From Magnolia sinica (taxonomy: Eukaryota; Streptophyta; Magnoliopsida; Magnoliales; Magnoliaceae): DNA of 64,000 nucleotides. The translations under genes and the position numbers were made by a program. Each line of letters begins with the position of its first letter. Within the stretch, counting starts at the first letter, position 1. The notes beneath the pieces were generated by a model. That model saw only the letters and a program-made list of their open reading frames with translations. It did no database searches and was not told the origin of the DNA. Positions 46,369 through 57,878 of this stretch are shown one piece after another. The stretch is from NCBI RefSeq assembly GCF_029962835.1, contig NC_080574.1:26944001-27008000 (forward strand), read 5' to 3'.

Positions 46369-46679
46369 CTATTTTGTCATTGTCTCAGCTATTAGTACAT
46401 CTCCCAATGCGCAATTCAAGAAAATTAAATATTTTGAATACTAGCCTCGCCTGGACCAAATCCAGCCCCGATCCAACCCCAGACCTAGATATATGCAATG
46501 AAATTCTTTAATTATATATTTTTTTTCTAATTAACTCTGTACTAAGCAATGTACTCATCTTCCATCGATGATAAAGGGACGGATGGAATGTCTGTTTCTT
46601 ACTTATTGTCAGTAAGCATACAAGCTTTCATATCACTTCTCACTACTCCAATTAAAGTATTTCTCCTCATCCTCCTTTA

Positions 46680-47045
46680 GATACTAGCACTGGTATTACT
46701 ACTAACATCACCACTACTCCTAATGCTGATTTTGATACTGCTAATACTAGTACCACTGATACTACTGGTGCTAGGACTAACACTGTAGTTGGTACTAGTG
46801 TTAATAGTATTAGTAGTATGAGTATGTTTCTTAGTGGGATCAATGCTAGTGTTAGCAGTATTGTAGTGATGTTAGTTGTATTAGGACTGTTGCCAGCAGC
46901 ATTGCAAATTAGAAAACAAGGATGGAGATTTTTGGGGTTCATGTATCGGTTTTCAGTAATAGAATTGTATTTAATCCATGGTGGGGGTATGTACCTGGCT
47001 CTGTTTTTCTGCAGCTTTCTTCGCGCTGATTTATCAGTGGTTATT
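46680..47045 (+). pseudogene. Copy C ACT/AGT-rich coding-like block
   Basis: The plus frame reads a Thr/Asn/Asp-rich run (TANTSTTDTTGARTNT), then a hydrophobic stretch (ASVSSIVVMLVVLGLLPAAL) and KQGWRFLGFMYRFSVIE. The minus strand is also open, because the DNA is built of ACT and AGT triplets. In copies B and D the plus frame stops after the hydrophobic part (SAAL then a stop). Either a relic membrane protein exon or low-complexity DNA; I cannot name a family. Confidence 0.3.
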
Positions 47046-48342
47046 TTCTAACATATCATAATGGTGTCATTTTGGAGGTTGCATACTATCAAGAGACTGC
47101 ATACCTGATGTATGGTTCGGATCTCATCCATGTTTCGTCGATGGTAAGTTAGGCTGGATTAATTGACAAATATCATATTATGGTCTGGGCACAGATTGTA
47201 TGGGTGTATACAGGGTTTGTACCTCAGTGAGAGTAGATTCTGTGAATTCCATTCATACCAGACTCGTGATTTGATGATCCAGACCATTGGCTAGCCATGA
47301 ATGAGAGATGCCCCTGAAGTCTCTTAGATCAGAGGGTCCTAAACCTACAATCATAGGCTTCTTTTATTAAATGTGGACCATTGTCAGATTCTTCAAGCAA
47401 CCTCTCCTGTGGCATGTCGCCCAGGCTCCCACCTTTTCCGGTCAGATCCTTCCTCTCTCAAGATCGTTGAAATTCCATAACAAGTCCCATTGATCCCATT
47501 CCATGAAATTCCTTACCAGTTCATTTCACCATTTTTCCTGACACCATCTTGGTGATCCCTCCGGACATCAATTGTGCTTGAATTTGAAGCTTCCACCCAT
47601 GTTCTTCCCATGGTTTTAAGACACTGACAAGTGGGATGCGAGTCTGTTTGGACCAAATCTGGTAGCACCAGATGAACAGCCTAGATTCAGCCACATGGCA
47701 CATATGTATCTCCACAGCGTTTGCCAAACATACGGAGGACAGCGGGTCAGTGGTTTCGGTTTGAATCGGACTGCAAATCGATTATGGCACGCCTGCAAAT
47801 CTCACACATGTACCACATGGCCAATTTCAGACCAACAATTTCATATGACTCAACTCGGATCCGGAACTACCTAATTTAGTTCGACACCATGAGTTAGTGA
47901 GTTGTGACTTGACTCAAGACCATACTATTCGATCAGAGTCGCCAAGTCTAAAAACCATCGTTCTTGCCCGCCCATGATTATTGATCCCCTCACCAATTGA
48001 GGTATCACTACACCAAACGCATACTCTGCTAGTTTATGTCATTGTCTAAGCTATTAGTACATCCGGCAATGTGCCGACCCCAATCCAAAAAAATTAAATA
48101 TTTTGAATGCTAGGCTTGCCTCAACCGAATCCAGCCCTAATCAAACCCCAGGCCTAACTATGCATAATGAAATGTTTCAGCCATACTTTTTTTAAATTGA
48201 CTCTATAACAAGCAATGTAGTCAGTGTCCATGACAGCATAGCTATAGATAGACGTCTGTTTCTTATGTATTGTCAGTGAGCATACAAGCTTTCGTACCCC
48301 TTCTCACTACTCCAATTAAAGTATTTCTCCTCATCCTCTTTT

Positions 48343-48570
48343 AGATACTAGCACTGGTATTGCTACTGACATCACCGCTACTCCTAATACTGATTTTGAT
48401 ACTGCTAATACTAGTACTCCTATTACTAATGGTGCTAGGACTAACACTCTAGTTGGTACTAGTGTTATTAGTATTAGTAGTATTAGTATGTTTCTTAGTG
48501 GGATCAATGCTAGTGTTAGGAGTATTGTAGTGATGTTAGCATTATTGGGACTGTTGTCAGCAGCATTGTA
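48343..48570 (+). pseudogene. Copy D ACT/AGT-rich coding-like block
   Basis: ATACTAGCACTGGTATTGCT through AGCAGCATTGTAAATTAG. The plus frame has the Thr/Asn-rich run and hydrophobic tail ending SAAL before a stop, as in copy B. The minus ORF 48331-48606 is the shadow of the triplet repeats. Confidence 0.3.
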
Positions 48571-49043
48571 AATTAGAAAACAAGGAAAGAGATTTTTGGG
48601 GTTCATGTATCAGTTTTCATTAATAGGTATTTAATCCGTGGTGGGGGCATGTACCTGACTCTGTTTTTCTGCAGCTTTCTTCGAGCTGATTTATCAACGG
48701 TTGTTATCTAACATCAGATTGGTGTCATTTTGGAGGTTACACACTATCAAGAGATGGCATACATGATGTACGGTTTGGATCTGATGCGTGTTTCATCGAT
48801 TGTAAGTTACACTGGATAAATTGACAAGTGCCATATTATGGTCTAGGCACAAATTGTCTGGGTTTATATAGGGTTTAAGCCTCAGTGAGAGTATGGTTTG
48901 GGGATCCTTTGAATTCCATGAATTTGATGATCCAGACCATTGACCTGATAGACCTCACCATCAGTGGGAGATGCCCCTTGTCTCTTAGATCAGAGGGTCC
49001 TAAACCTACAGTCGTTGGCTTCTTTTATTAAATGTGGACCATT

Positions 49044-49557
49044 TGATGTAAAGAGGGTCGCGGATAGTTACATGGCCAAGATGGATCAGAAAAAGCCTGG
49101 TCGACGACAGAAGTGATCCGGACCATCGGACCTTAAATCAGGCGTATCTCGCAATCTAGAATGAGTTATCGGAGTAAAATATATGATTTTGGAGTAGAAT
49201 GAGCTACTTTAGCCAACCAACCCACTACGCTGGGTTGTGCAAGCCAGATTTGCGAAATACTACTAGATCTACGGCCGTTTCCCTATTTTAATTCCGTTTT
49301 TACTATTTAGTTTGATTATAACTCTTCATCCGTGGGGCTTTAGGAGCTGCGCGTTGTAGTTTGATTCTGATTTCTTTCTCATTGTGAATTCGTTTTTTTT
49401 TTTTTTTTCATTCATTAATCAATTTCGAATTTATTTCTATTTTCTTGCTTTCTTGCCTCGTGAAGTCTCTGTGAGGAGTCTAGAGAAGTTCCATGGATTT
49501 GGAATAATTATCCTCTTGAGGAAGATACTACTAAACCTCACATCCTTCCCTGCGTCA
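49044..49557. mobile_element. Solo LTR, superfamily uncertain (fossil)
   Basis: 514 bp beginning TGATGTAAAGAGGG and ending CCTGCGTCA, flanked by a perfect 5-bp duplication CCATT (49039-49043 and 49558-49562). Copies A (about 17862) and B (about 29878) have the empty site ATGTGGAYCA(A)TGTTGTATT. The T-rich internal part and lack of coding sequence fit a solo LTR, possibly Ty3/Gypsy. Confidence 0.75.
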
Positions 49558-49630
49558 CCATTGTTGTATTATTTTATTTGAAGTTTTATCTTTTGGCATC
49601 CAATGTCAGAAATATCTGGATCTCACCAGC

Positions 49631-49746
49631 TATGGCTGCAATGGGCCAGGCCTAACCCAAGCAAAATCAATATTTTGAACAGGTTTAGATCGAGTAGTTT
49701 AAAATCTGGTGAAGGCAATGCCAGGATCGGCCCATTGACAGCCCTA
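49631..49746. mobile_element. Short hAT-type MITE, shared with copy B
   Basis: Ends TATGGCTGCAATGGGCC and GGCCCATTGACAGCCCTA are inverted. They are flanked by TCACCAGC (49623-49630) and TCACCTAA (49747-49754), an eroded 8-bp duplication. The same insertion is present at 29997-30111 in copy B, so it predates the B/D duplication. Confidence 0.65.
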
Positions 49747-49989
49747 TCACCTAATAATGCATCCTCCCTGGGGTTGGTCTTCGGACACCCTAGGTCCAGT
49801 CCAGACCATTATCAAGGGCCCAAGGCCGCCGAGCCAGAAATTGGCTGGGCCAACCTGGCTCTGCCCAAAAATTTATTAATTCATCATTTTCAAAGGTGGG
49901 TGTTCTTAACCATCCATTAATCAGGTGGGCCGCACATGCACACAGAAATATTCATTTAGAAAATGAAAACCAACAGTCTAAATGCAAGG

Positions 49990-50092
49990 TGCAAGTGTCT
50001 TGTAACCGTGTTCGCACCCTCTCATTCAATCTCATGATCTCAGTGTTGAAACAGTCTATCTACCATTGAGCCATGGGTGACCATGCTGCATA
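49990..50092 (-). mobile_element. Degenerate tRNA-derived SINE fragment
   Basis: On the minus strand, TGGCTCAATGGTAGATAGAC resembles a tRNA A-box. It is followed by TTTCAACACTGAG, as in the SINE at 61654-61798, and a weak B-box region. Copy B lacks this segment. Ends and duplication are not clear. Confidence 0.45.
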
Positions 50093-50442
50093 TGTGCCTT
50101 CGTGAAATCAAGTTGGTCTAACCTGCCTAATGAAACACATCCATCCATATCTAATTTTTCTGTCATTCTTTATGTCGCACCTAAGTTCCCTGAATGCATT
50201 CATTTTAATTATATGCTTCTTCATCTTACCACTCATCCATCCCAACATCCTCAACGAGTTTATTAATTATAATTAATGACTTCTTATATGAAGAATAACT
50301 AAGTAAAAAAAAAAAAATTTTAAAAAAAAAAAAACCTTGAAGGTTGTTATATTTTAACCCTTTTGTATCGTTTAACTTTTTCCGTTGGACATGGATGGTC
50401 TCTTTAGCCTTTGAACAATTAATTAACTATATATTTAAATGG

Positions 50443-50445
<3 letters not shown>

Positions 50446-50499
<54 letters not shown>
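50446..50499. repeat. (TA)n microsatellite
   Basis: Pure TA alternation. The ORF read through it is an artefact. Confidence 0.9.
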
Positions 50500-50501
<2 letters not shown>

Positions 50502-50614
50502 AATTTACATTTTGATATATTTTTCAATAAGATTTTAAAAAAACTACCTCATTAATCAATCTAATCATCATTCCACCACTGTCCTCACATAGCTGTAAGG
50601 AAATGGATTGGTGG

Positions 50615-51005
50615 TTGGGGTGAGCCCCATTGTGATGTTAACATAAAATTCACATCGACTACCAAGTGTATCACCCATGTTTGGCCAAGGGTCCAAAAAT
50701 CAGCTCTATCAGTGATTTAGGTGGACTACATTATTGAAATCAGTGTACACCACAATGCTCCCCCTCCAAACTGTTTCCATTCATGCAGCCTAAGTGAATC
50801 ATGGGTGTGTATTATTTTTGGGCTACAATCCTAGATTATTATGTGGAATCTAATGGTTGGAGTGGATTTTATATAATTATTACAGTGCACCCTGCAAAAA
50901 TCAAGGGTGAACATATCTCTCCCACCTATTTTATGATGTGACCTACCAAAATCACAAGTCAGTTGATTTTTATCTTTGGGCTAATGTGGGACCATATATC
51001 TAGTG
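50615..51005. mobile_element. F3 foldback element in copy D
   Basis: Left GAGCCCCATTGTGATGTTAA; right part TTGGGCTAATGTGGGACC. The arms are diverged inverted repeats (ATCACAAGTCAGTTGATTTT against AAAATCAGCTCTATCAGTGAT). Its partner is the 30715-31085 element of copy B. Confidence 0.6.
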
Positions 51006-51305
51006 GGCTTGGCCTGGGGTTGCCTTGGGCCTGGATTTTGAACTGTTTGGTCTAGGCCTTGCAGTTTTGATTGGGTGTCCCATTTTATCAATGGCCAAGA
51101 AAATGTATGGTTATGATCGATCCTATTTAAAAAAAGGTAGGATCATGGAGCAGTACCCCCTATCATACAATCCTCAACTCTTATTTCCCATGCATTTCAA
51201 AATTCACTTTCATCAGATGGTTTGAACATTTGATCAATGGCCAAGAAAACCATTTGTCCTTTTTAGCAATAAAAATTTACGAATAAACAAACGGTCCACT
51301 ATAAT

Positions 51306-51839
51306 GTGCCCCTACATGACAATTTTAAATTAATGCTTTCTTTCCATCTTACATTGTTTCAATGGTCAAGATCTCTTGTCAATGATTCAAGCCATTCAAG
51401 TATATTTACAATAGCAGATCAAGTTTCAACGATCACGATCAACAGCTCCAAATTTCACATTGATAAAATAGTCAACTCAGCAATTCAACAGTCTACCATA
51501 GACCAAGCTTCTCTTATGAACTATTTAAAGAATCAAAGTAGCCATGAGAGCCATATCTCCGTCGGATTGTTAAAACAGCCTCAGGAGTACAAGAAGCAGC
51601 CAAATAAATGTGGGGCCATGTCGGTCCACCCGCAGCGGAGGATGGTGAAAATTCTAACGAATCTTGCCGGATGCGTCTCACATTGCCAAAAGATAAGTTT
51701 GCTTGCTTTACAGGCGAAGAACAAGCTTACTATCAACTTTCCTTTTCAATTGGAATTCCACACTGCAAATCATGTAGATGACTTTCATTTTGTTTACTCT
51801 CTCTTAACCTTCTTGTTTATATGGAGAGAGATGCAGTAG
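51306..51839 (+). pseudogene. Unidentified coding-like block in copy D (177 codons)
   Basis: An open frame of 177 codons. Residues about 35-100 (TIADQVSTITINSSKF, IVNSAIQQSTIDQA, NQSSHESHISVG, LLKQPQEYKKQP) align with copy B at 32243-32480. The B/D differences keep the frame, including a 12-nt in-frame difference. A CTTTACAG acceptor-like site lies near 51710. I do not recognise the protein. It may be one exon of a relic gene with the ACT/AGT block upstream, or a non-coding segment open by chance. Confidence 0.35.
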
Positions 51840-52049
51840 TTTTTATAACTCTGTTAAAGTGGGCCAGGAGCTATCATAACTGAATCCCTATTCAATTCCA
51901 TCTTAAATGTGGGTGGGGCCACTAGGACATTACGTTCTTCAAGCCATTTTACTTTAAGTCATCTTCCACAACATTGGACGGTAATTCAATGATTTGAAAG
52001 TACACTAAGGATCAATGTTTGAAATATCAATACTGCGTTGTGTATCACA

Positions 52050-52740
52050 CCCTTGGAATACGGATGGCGTATCGCGATTATTGCATGGGATATATTGACT
52101 GTATCGCATAATGTATTGTTGTTGTTAGAAATATTAGAAAATTGGTCAAATATTTTAATGAAACTTTAGTAATTGTTAAAAAAAATATTTATATACACTT
52201 ATAAATCAAAACATTACAAAAAAAAAAAAAAAAAAATGCACATAATAGGTTTTCTTTTTATGGAATCTTAATTCATGCATTATCTAACTAAATTGATGCA
52301 AGTATATTTAAAATCTATTCATATAATTTATAAATATAAAAAGACATGAAAATACAAATAATACATTCAAAAGCAAAAAAAGAATTACTAGATTAAGCTG
52401 TATATATGTTTGATTTTATGTTTAGATATAAAGATTGCAACCAACTTGAGATCATTTGGATTTTTTTTATTTTTTACAACTTGTCCCATCTTCTCCAAAT
52501 CTCAAAATCCAAACTCTAAATCTATGAAAAATCATAATTTTCTAACAATTTAACACTAATTTAATATGATTTACAAAAAAAAAAAAAAAAATGCTCACTA
52601 AATTGAACATGTGAGATATATCTCGCAATTTTTGCATGTCGTATTACACATGGAATACAAGATATATCTTACGGTATATTAGCCAATATTTTATATACTT
52701 AAAACATTGCTAGGGATGTTGGCATACTAAATGCAAGCTT
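52050..52740. other. AT-rich insertion-like stretch in copy D
   Basis: Copy B has no clear counterpart here: the B sequence from about 32530 aligns with D near 53290. It is very AT-rich with A runs at 52217-52236 and 52576-52591. TATCGCATAATGTATTG and its variants recur, like a degenerate repeat. No coding potential. Confidence 0.4.
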
Positions 52741-53159
52741 AGAAAATCTGAATGTATCACAGAAAAAATCTACATGTCTCAGCTCATAAGGTATGAGATG
52801 AAGGATCTTTGAGCCTATAATAAGAGTAGAAATGATTGACTCCGCATTAACAATCATAGTAGCATCAATACCCTGTCAAAATCCAAGATCGATTCTCATA
52901 ACACAAGGCATTCTATCTGCAACATTACATGTGACTTCTTCCGCAATACAGCCATGTTTTGTTCTTCTTCCTCATTGTAATGTCTTCGAAGTCTACGACA
53001 ATCCAAGGTTCATGCCCTCTCTTGATTAAGTGATCAGTCAAGGTAGGTTTTGCTTGCCCTCAAACACAATGTCCCCACTTCACAAATAATTCTATTGTGA
53101 TTGTTTATTGTTTAAGCTATAAAATACACAGGTGGTTCAGAATCCCAACCCAAAAATAC

Positions 53160-53930
53160 ATGTGCCTCTCCTAATTGATCATGTAAAGGTTCAATAGCTA
53201 ATTTCGACTGCTCATCATGTGTGCCCCACATTTAATTGACCATGTGTCTTAAAAAAAGAGCTTTGATCCAATGATCTAAACCATTCTATCAATGCATAAA
53301 TATGTGTGGTGTGGATTAATCACACTAGAAAAGGTTTGATTATCAATTTGGATCACCCTTTGAGTAAGCCCTGCTATTGAATGCTTTTACATCAAAATAT
53401 TACTTTGATTGGATGACATGAACTATCCACTCAATGGCAATGGAAGTAGACAATTTAGACCATTCATTATATGTGGCACACCTTTGATTATTGGTTACTC
53501 TTGAGAATAACTTTGATCAGACAATCCTAGTTATTTGATTAATAGCTAGGAAAGATGGATGTTTCATGATAATGATTCTATAAAGGTAGAGTCATTAATT
53601 CGAATTGTACATCACGTGGCCCACCCTTGATTGCCTACACATCTCAAAAATCACTTTGGTCTATGAGATGGACCATCTGGCTAATGTAGGGAAGTGGATG
53701 GTTTGGAATTATTATTTCAAAAGATGTTTGATCATCTATCCAAATTGTCCTTTGGCCCACATTTTGGCGTATGTATCCCCTGAAATTATCTCTAATCAAA
53801 TGATCAAAATCACCCCATCGATTCTGAATATGGCAGGAAAATGGATAGTCCAAGTTGATTGCGCTATAAATTGTACTGTTGAATTGAATAATTCAGGGCC
53901 CGACTTTGATTGCTAGTGACTTTATGAATG
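53160..53930. repeat. Degenerate about-150-bp array in copy D
   Basis: Repeats of TTTGATTGCC..ACATCTCAAAAATCACTTTGGT, ATCAATGGCAATGGAAGTAG and GGTTTGATTATCAATTTGGA at intervals of about 120-160 bp. It parallels 32560-33250 in copy B and 19020-19370 in copy A. The two ORFs over it are on opposite strands and do not look real. Confidence 0.6.
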
Positions 53931-54049
53931 GTCACCCGTTGAGTAGTGCCCTCACTTCCTCAGTTTTTTGCTTTGTTAATGTAGTTGAAGTATGGTACTG
54001 ACTAAATGTGAAATAAATTTAGTTTAGAGTCGCTATTAATTAAATGAAG

Positions 54050-54752
54050 CTTAGAATTTACAACCAGCAATAAATTGTAGAATTACTTGAGGGTTGGGTT
54101 AGGGAATCTCAAGATTTAACTAACTCAAGTCCCTCCTTTGGTTGGTATGCAACTGGAGATTTCGAGCAAAGGTCTCGGTGATGAAAAATGAAAAGGTTGG
54201 ACACCATTTTCACCCATAAGATGTGCAATATTTACTTTATAAGATTTTATAGTTTTAGAGAATTTAGCAAAAATTTAGCATTTTTATATTTTACCATACT
54301 TTATAGAACCTATGAGGATCGGGCAAATAAAGATAGAAAAATGAAATTATATAATCTTATTTTACATAACCAAGTTATTTTGGGTAGGCAAATTAAATGA
54401 AAACATGGTAAATAAAATAAAATGTAACATGACATTACTTCACATAGCCATAGGCCCCGAGTGAGAAAAAAGAAAATAAGCAATGCCTAGTCTCGCTTCA
54501 TAAGTTTTAAAACCCTAGGTAGGTAAAAAGAAAAAATAATGCCTAACTTTACTTTATAAGGTTTAATATATCAAGCAAGCAAATAAAGTGTAAGAAAATA
54601 AATAGAGCGGAATAATGCAAAAAAAAAATAAAAAATAAAAATAAAAAAATAAAAAAATTTGTAGGTAGGAGTAGTAGATGTGTTTGGAATGTGTGGAGTG
54701 AAATGTAACTTGAATCAAGATGTGGAAGGAAAATATGAGACTAAAAAATCAT

Positions 54753-54783
<31 letters not shown>

Positions 54784-55182
54784 GTTTTCAATCCTACTCT
54801 TCGCTGCAATAGCTTCTTCTGCTTTGGAATATTTCTTCTTTTAGTTGGTTAGAGTTACAATACAATCAGGCCTTTTTCTAGCTAGGCAGATGTTAGAGCA
54901 TATTTTGGCACACACTGCCACCACCCTAACCTTCACCCTGATTGGTCCAAATCTCTCTCATGACCCTCTGTCTCTACTATCCCTCCTTAAATAGCTCACT
55001 AATGTGCTCCTTTAATAGACCTTCAATTGGCCCTGGATGGGCCGGTTGTAGACCATAGGTGCTCTTTTTGTGCGCTAGGGTTTCTTTAGGTCTAGTAATT
55101 ATGTCATGTGTCGTGATTAATTGCTTTGCACAACCGGCCCTTAAAGGACTTGTCGTATAATCTTTTTATGAGTAGCAATTGG
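54050..55182. other. Copy D non-coding stretch, LTR-element-like
   Basis: Shares order with 33350-34497 of copy B. TAGAGTCGCTATTAATTAAATG and the run of moderately AT-rich text resemble untranslated parts of plant Ty3/Gypsy elements, a weak impression only. It has an A-rich run (54620-54660) and a TA run (54752-54779). Confidence 0.35.
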
Positions 55183-55747
55183 TGTTGGGATTTGTGCTGC
55201 AAAATCACACAGATATGGTTCTAGGATAACAATCCAAGGGCACCAAGCAAACACGAAAGAACACAAAGATTTAATGTGGAAAACCCTTTTGGGAAAAAAC
55301 CACGGCACAAAGCAATAGAATTCCACTATGAAAATATAAATTACAAAGGGAGATGACTTATCCGATTCGAACAACCTCGAATCTCACCCTTGTTATACCC
55401 TTTGAAACCCTAAAACTCTTTTAGGAACCCTTGGAACCCCTTTAGAAAGCCTTAGCATCCCTTAAAAAGGCCTTAAGGACCCCTACTTATAGTTTAAGAA
55501 ACTCCACTTATGCACCTCTCTAAAACTGCCTCAAATTTAGTCAGTCTGCGCACCATCTGCGTAACCTTCAACTAGTCGAAAGGCACATTCGACTAGTCGA
55601 GCTTGTCCATCAATTGGTCGAAGACCTCGGGATTTTCAGAAACATTGTTGCTAGATTTCAAGTCGAACAGGCTTCAACCAGTCGAGCCAGTCCCTCAACT
55701 AGTCGAGCACCTCATACTCAAGATTAAAGACATCTATTTTAACAACA
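55183..55747 (-). mobile_element. Solo LTR, Copia-like (fossil)
   Basis: 565 bp with TGTTG...CAACA ends, flanked by ATTGG (55178-55182) and GTTGG (55748-55752), a 5-bp duplication with one difference. Read on the minus strand it has a TATA-like CTATAAGTAGGGG and the common Copia LTR phrase AAGGGTTTTCCACATTAAAT. Copy B has the uninterrupted site at about 34496-34502, confirming the insertion. No internal coding region accompanies it. Confidence 0.8.
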
Positions 55748-55752
55748 GTTGG

Positions 55753-56640
55753 CACGTGTGATGATTCCAAGTCTTCTAACAGCCAAGATAAGTGGGCCCC
55801 CTTTGCTGTTTACTCGGTTTGGTGTTGGCAAATCGGACCCAATGATTGTCTTTAGGAGGTCTCGAGGTCCTTCCAATCCAACTTGCTTGGGTTTTCGGTG
55901 CCTTTGGAGTCCGGTAAATATGACTTGATTTAGGTGGTGTATGGCCAAAGTACTTGGACAACTTGGACAGTCGTCTATTATCCATCACCATCGGCTCATG
56001 GGCTCACCAATCTAGGTCGTTAATCATTTCTAATTCATGCCAAGGCCCATTTTTATCTAGCTAATCTAAGTTTTTAGGTCCTTTTGGATCAACCGGAAAT
56101 AATCTATCGAAGTAATGAGCAATTAGGATCTCTAAAGGGTCTCGGCAATTTGGTCACGCTCAGATTGGGCGGACCCTTGATCTGCCAATTTGATCCATGA
56201 GCCACCACTGGGTCTACCTGAGGTACACCCTGCCTGACTCATACAATCGTCCAAGGGACATCTAGTCATTCAAAGGCATTTTTATTGAAGCTTAGCTAAA
56301 GTCAAAGAGCAATTTTAACCTCAATTTTAGGTGGGATGTCTACAAACTCGTAAGAATCACTTGATTGGAGGATTCTAGCTATTTGATAATTGATAACAAA
56401 ATGAATGGTCCATGTTGATATGGTAGAAAAGGTCCCATCATTTTATGTCTACAATGCATGCCCCACCTTTAATTTCCCATGCCTTTTAATTATCAACTTG
56501 GTCTAATAATTTAAGCCATTCAATTAATTGCTGAGATAACCTAGTTGGCACACATAAACTATGTGGGTCTTGCATCTGGACCATCCATCACATAGAGCTT
56601 ACATTTAACTAGGAAACCTATCATGTGGTCTTTATCATCC
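55753..56640. other. Copy D non-coding stretch with the paralogous Copia empty site
   Basis: Aligns with 34503-35379 of copy B (TTTACTCGGTTTGGTGTTGG, GGTCCTTCCAATCCA, GCCAAGGCCC). At about 56618-56640 the text ATCATGTGGTCTTTATCATCC runs uninterrupted where copy B holds the Copia element. No gene seen. Confidence 0.65.
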
Positions 56641-57020
56641 TTGTGGGTGCATGTGAATGGATTTATATGAACATTCTTGTTTTTGTTGTTTTTCCTTGGG
56701 AAATGGCACATTTTAGCTCTGTCTGATTGTTAGGAAAATCTACTCTCTAGTGTTTACTTTTTACAAAAACTCAGGACAATGTCTTTAAATAGATCCAAGC
56801 CACTCATCAAGTGGGGCCACATGATGCATGGACCGCAATTCAAGTCATGCAGCCATTGTAACCAATTCTAAGCATCCCATGAATGGTTGGTAAATTGAAG
56901 GATCCATACTAATTGTATTAGAGAACATTCAATCATTGATCTAGGATTTATCTTGTGAGGCCACATTTGATTGCAAATTCATGTCAAATGTCACTTTGAC
57001 TAGATCCTCGTATCGTCTAA

Positions 57021-57626
57021 CCTATGGCTGTGAAAATGAATAGTCCATATTAATTACACTAGAAAATGTTGGAATAAGAACAATATAATACATAATGGAG
57101 GATAGGGGAAAAAGATAATGAGACAATCAGATCTATCAAGTTCAAGACTTGACTTAATAGTCAATTTCTCAAGATAGATTTGTTACCATTTTTTCTGTTA
57201 GTTTCGGCAAGTGCATACAAAGGAAATATATAAATTGTCTTCGTGATACAATGAATTCTCAATTCGAATTTCAACATGAAAATTTACACATTTAAGTGTT
57301 GAATTGATCTCTAGTTTTAACACCACTATGCCCTTAAAACGTTTAGAAAAAATATAGCAAGATGTCATATTTGAGAATACTGCACGGTAGATAATTTTAT
57401 CTAAAAAATGAAGAGTATATGTTATGGATTGTAGTATCCAGGATTTATAGCAATCGAATGGTCATTGAGTTCTTCCTCAAGAAATACTCAGGTGACTCTT
57501 TAAGACATCCATACCCATTCACAGTAAACAATTTTCTTCAATGAAAGGATATGACCATTTGTCCTATGATAATTATTTCTGTACCCTTTTAGACAAACAA
57601 TTATCTAACAGTATAAAACTGTAGCC
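57021..57626. other. Intergenic, nothing recognised
   Basis: AT-rich sequence downstream of segmental copy D. No ORF over 60 codons, no foldback element and no tRNA-like box was found. Confidence 0.5.
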
Positions 57627-57878
57627 ACATATCCTAATCTTCCTAATTCTTGCCACATGAGCGACACATAGCATAGGTGGCACATGTACAACCATGTCAC
57701 AATCACTCGCAATCAACACTAAAGTTAAAATACTTCACGGTAGACCCTAGTTACATGTCCTAATCATCCTAACTGTTACCACATGAGCGACACGTGGCGT
57801 AGGTGCCATATGTACAATCATGTCTCAGTCACTCTCAATCAACGCTAAGGTCAAAACACTTCACGGTAGACCTTAGTT
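57627..57878. repeat. Two-unit tandem repeat, about 127-bp period
   Basis: CCTAATCTTCCTAATTCTTG and CCACATGAGCGACACATAGC are followed 127 bp later by CCTAATCATCCTAACTGTTA and CCACATGAGCGACACGTGGC. Both units end with TTCACGGTAGACC. No coding potential is seen. Confidence 0.75.

Larger units (their letters stand above)
45050..47393 (+). repeat. Segmental repeat copy C (head only)
   Basis: Shares leader, ACT/AGT block, GTAAGTTA and CTTCTTTTATTAAATGTGGA anchors with A, B and D. It retains the upstream GTACTACC segment directly joined to the leader with no F1 between them, so it looks like the pre-insertion arrangement. It is cut off at 47393, where copy D begins inside its own leader (GGACCATTG joined to TCAGATTCTTCAAGC). 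Confidence 0.75.
47394..57020 (+). repeat. Segmental repeat copy D (longest uninterrupted series of anchors)
   Basis: Homologous to B at many ordered anchors: leader ATG block (47414 vs 28269), ACT/AGT-rich block (48343 vs 29172), GTAAGTTA (48802 vs 29638), CTTCTTTTATTAAATGTGGA (49019 vs 29860), the TITINSSKF block (51435 vs 32295), GGGCCGGTTGTAG (55036 vs 34351) and TTTACTCGGTTTGGTGTTGG (55809 vs 34559). It starts inside the leader, so it lacks the TATA region found in A, B and C. Private insertions are two solo LTRs and a degenerate SINE. Its end is placed where similarity to B stops, near B position 40570. Confidence 0.75.

Noticed and set aside
46667-46942. 91-codon minus-strand hydrophobic ORF (also 48331-48606) as a membrane protein gene
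   Set aside because: It is the complement of the ACT/AGT triplet block. The hydrophobic character follows from GTA/TTA/ATT composition. The plus strand has equal claim, and neither has a known motif.
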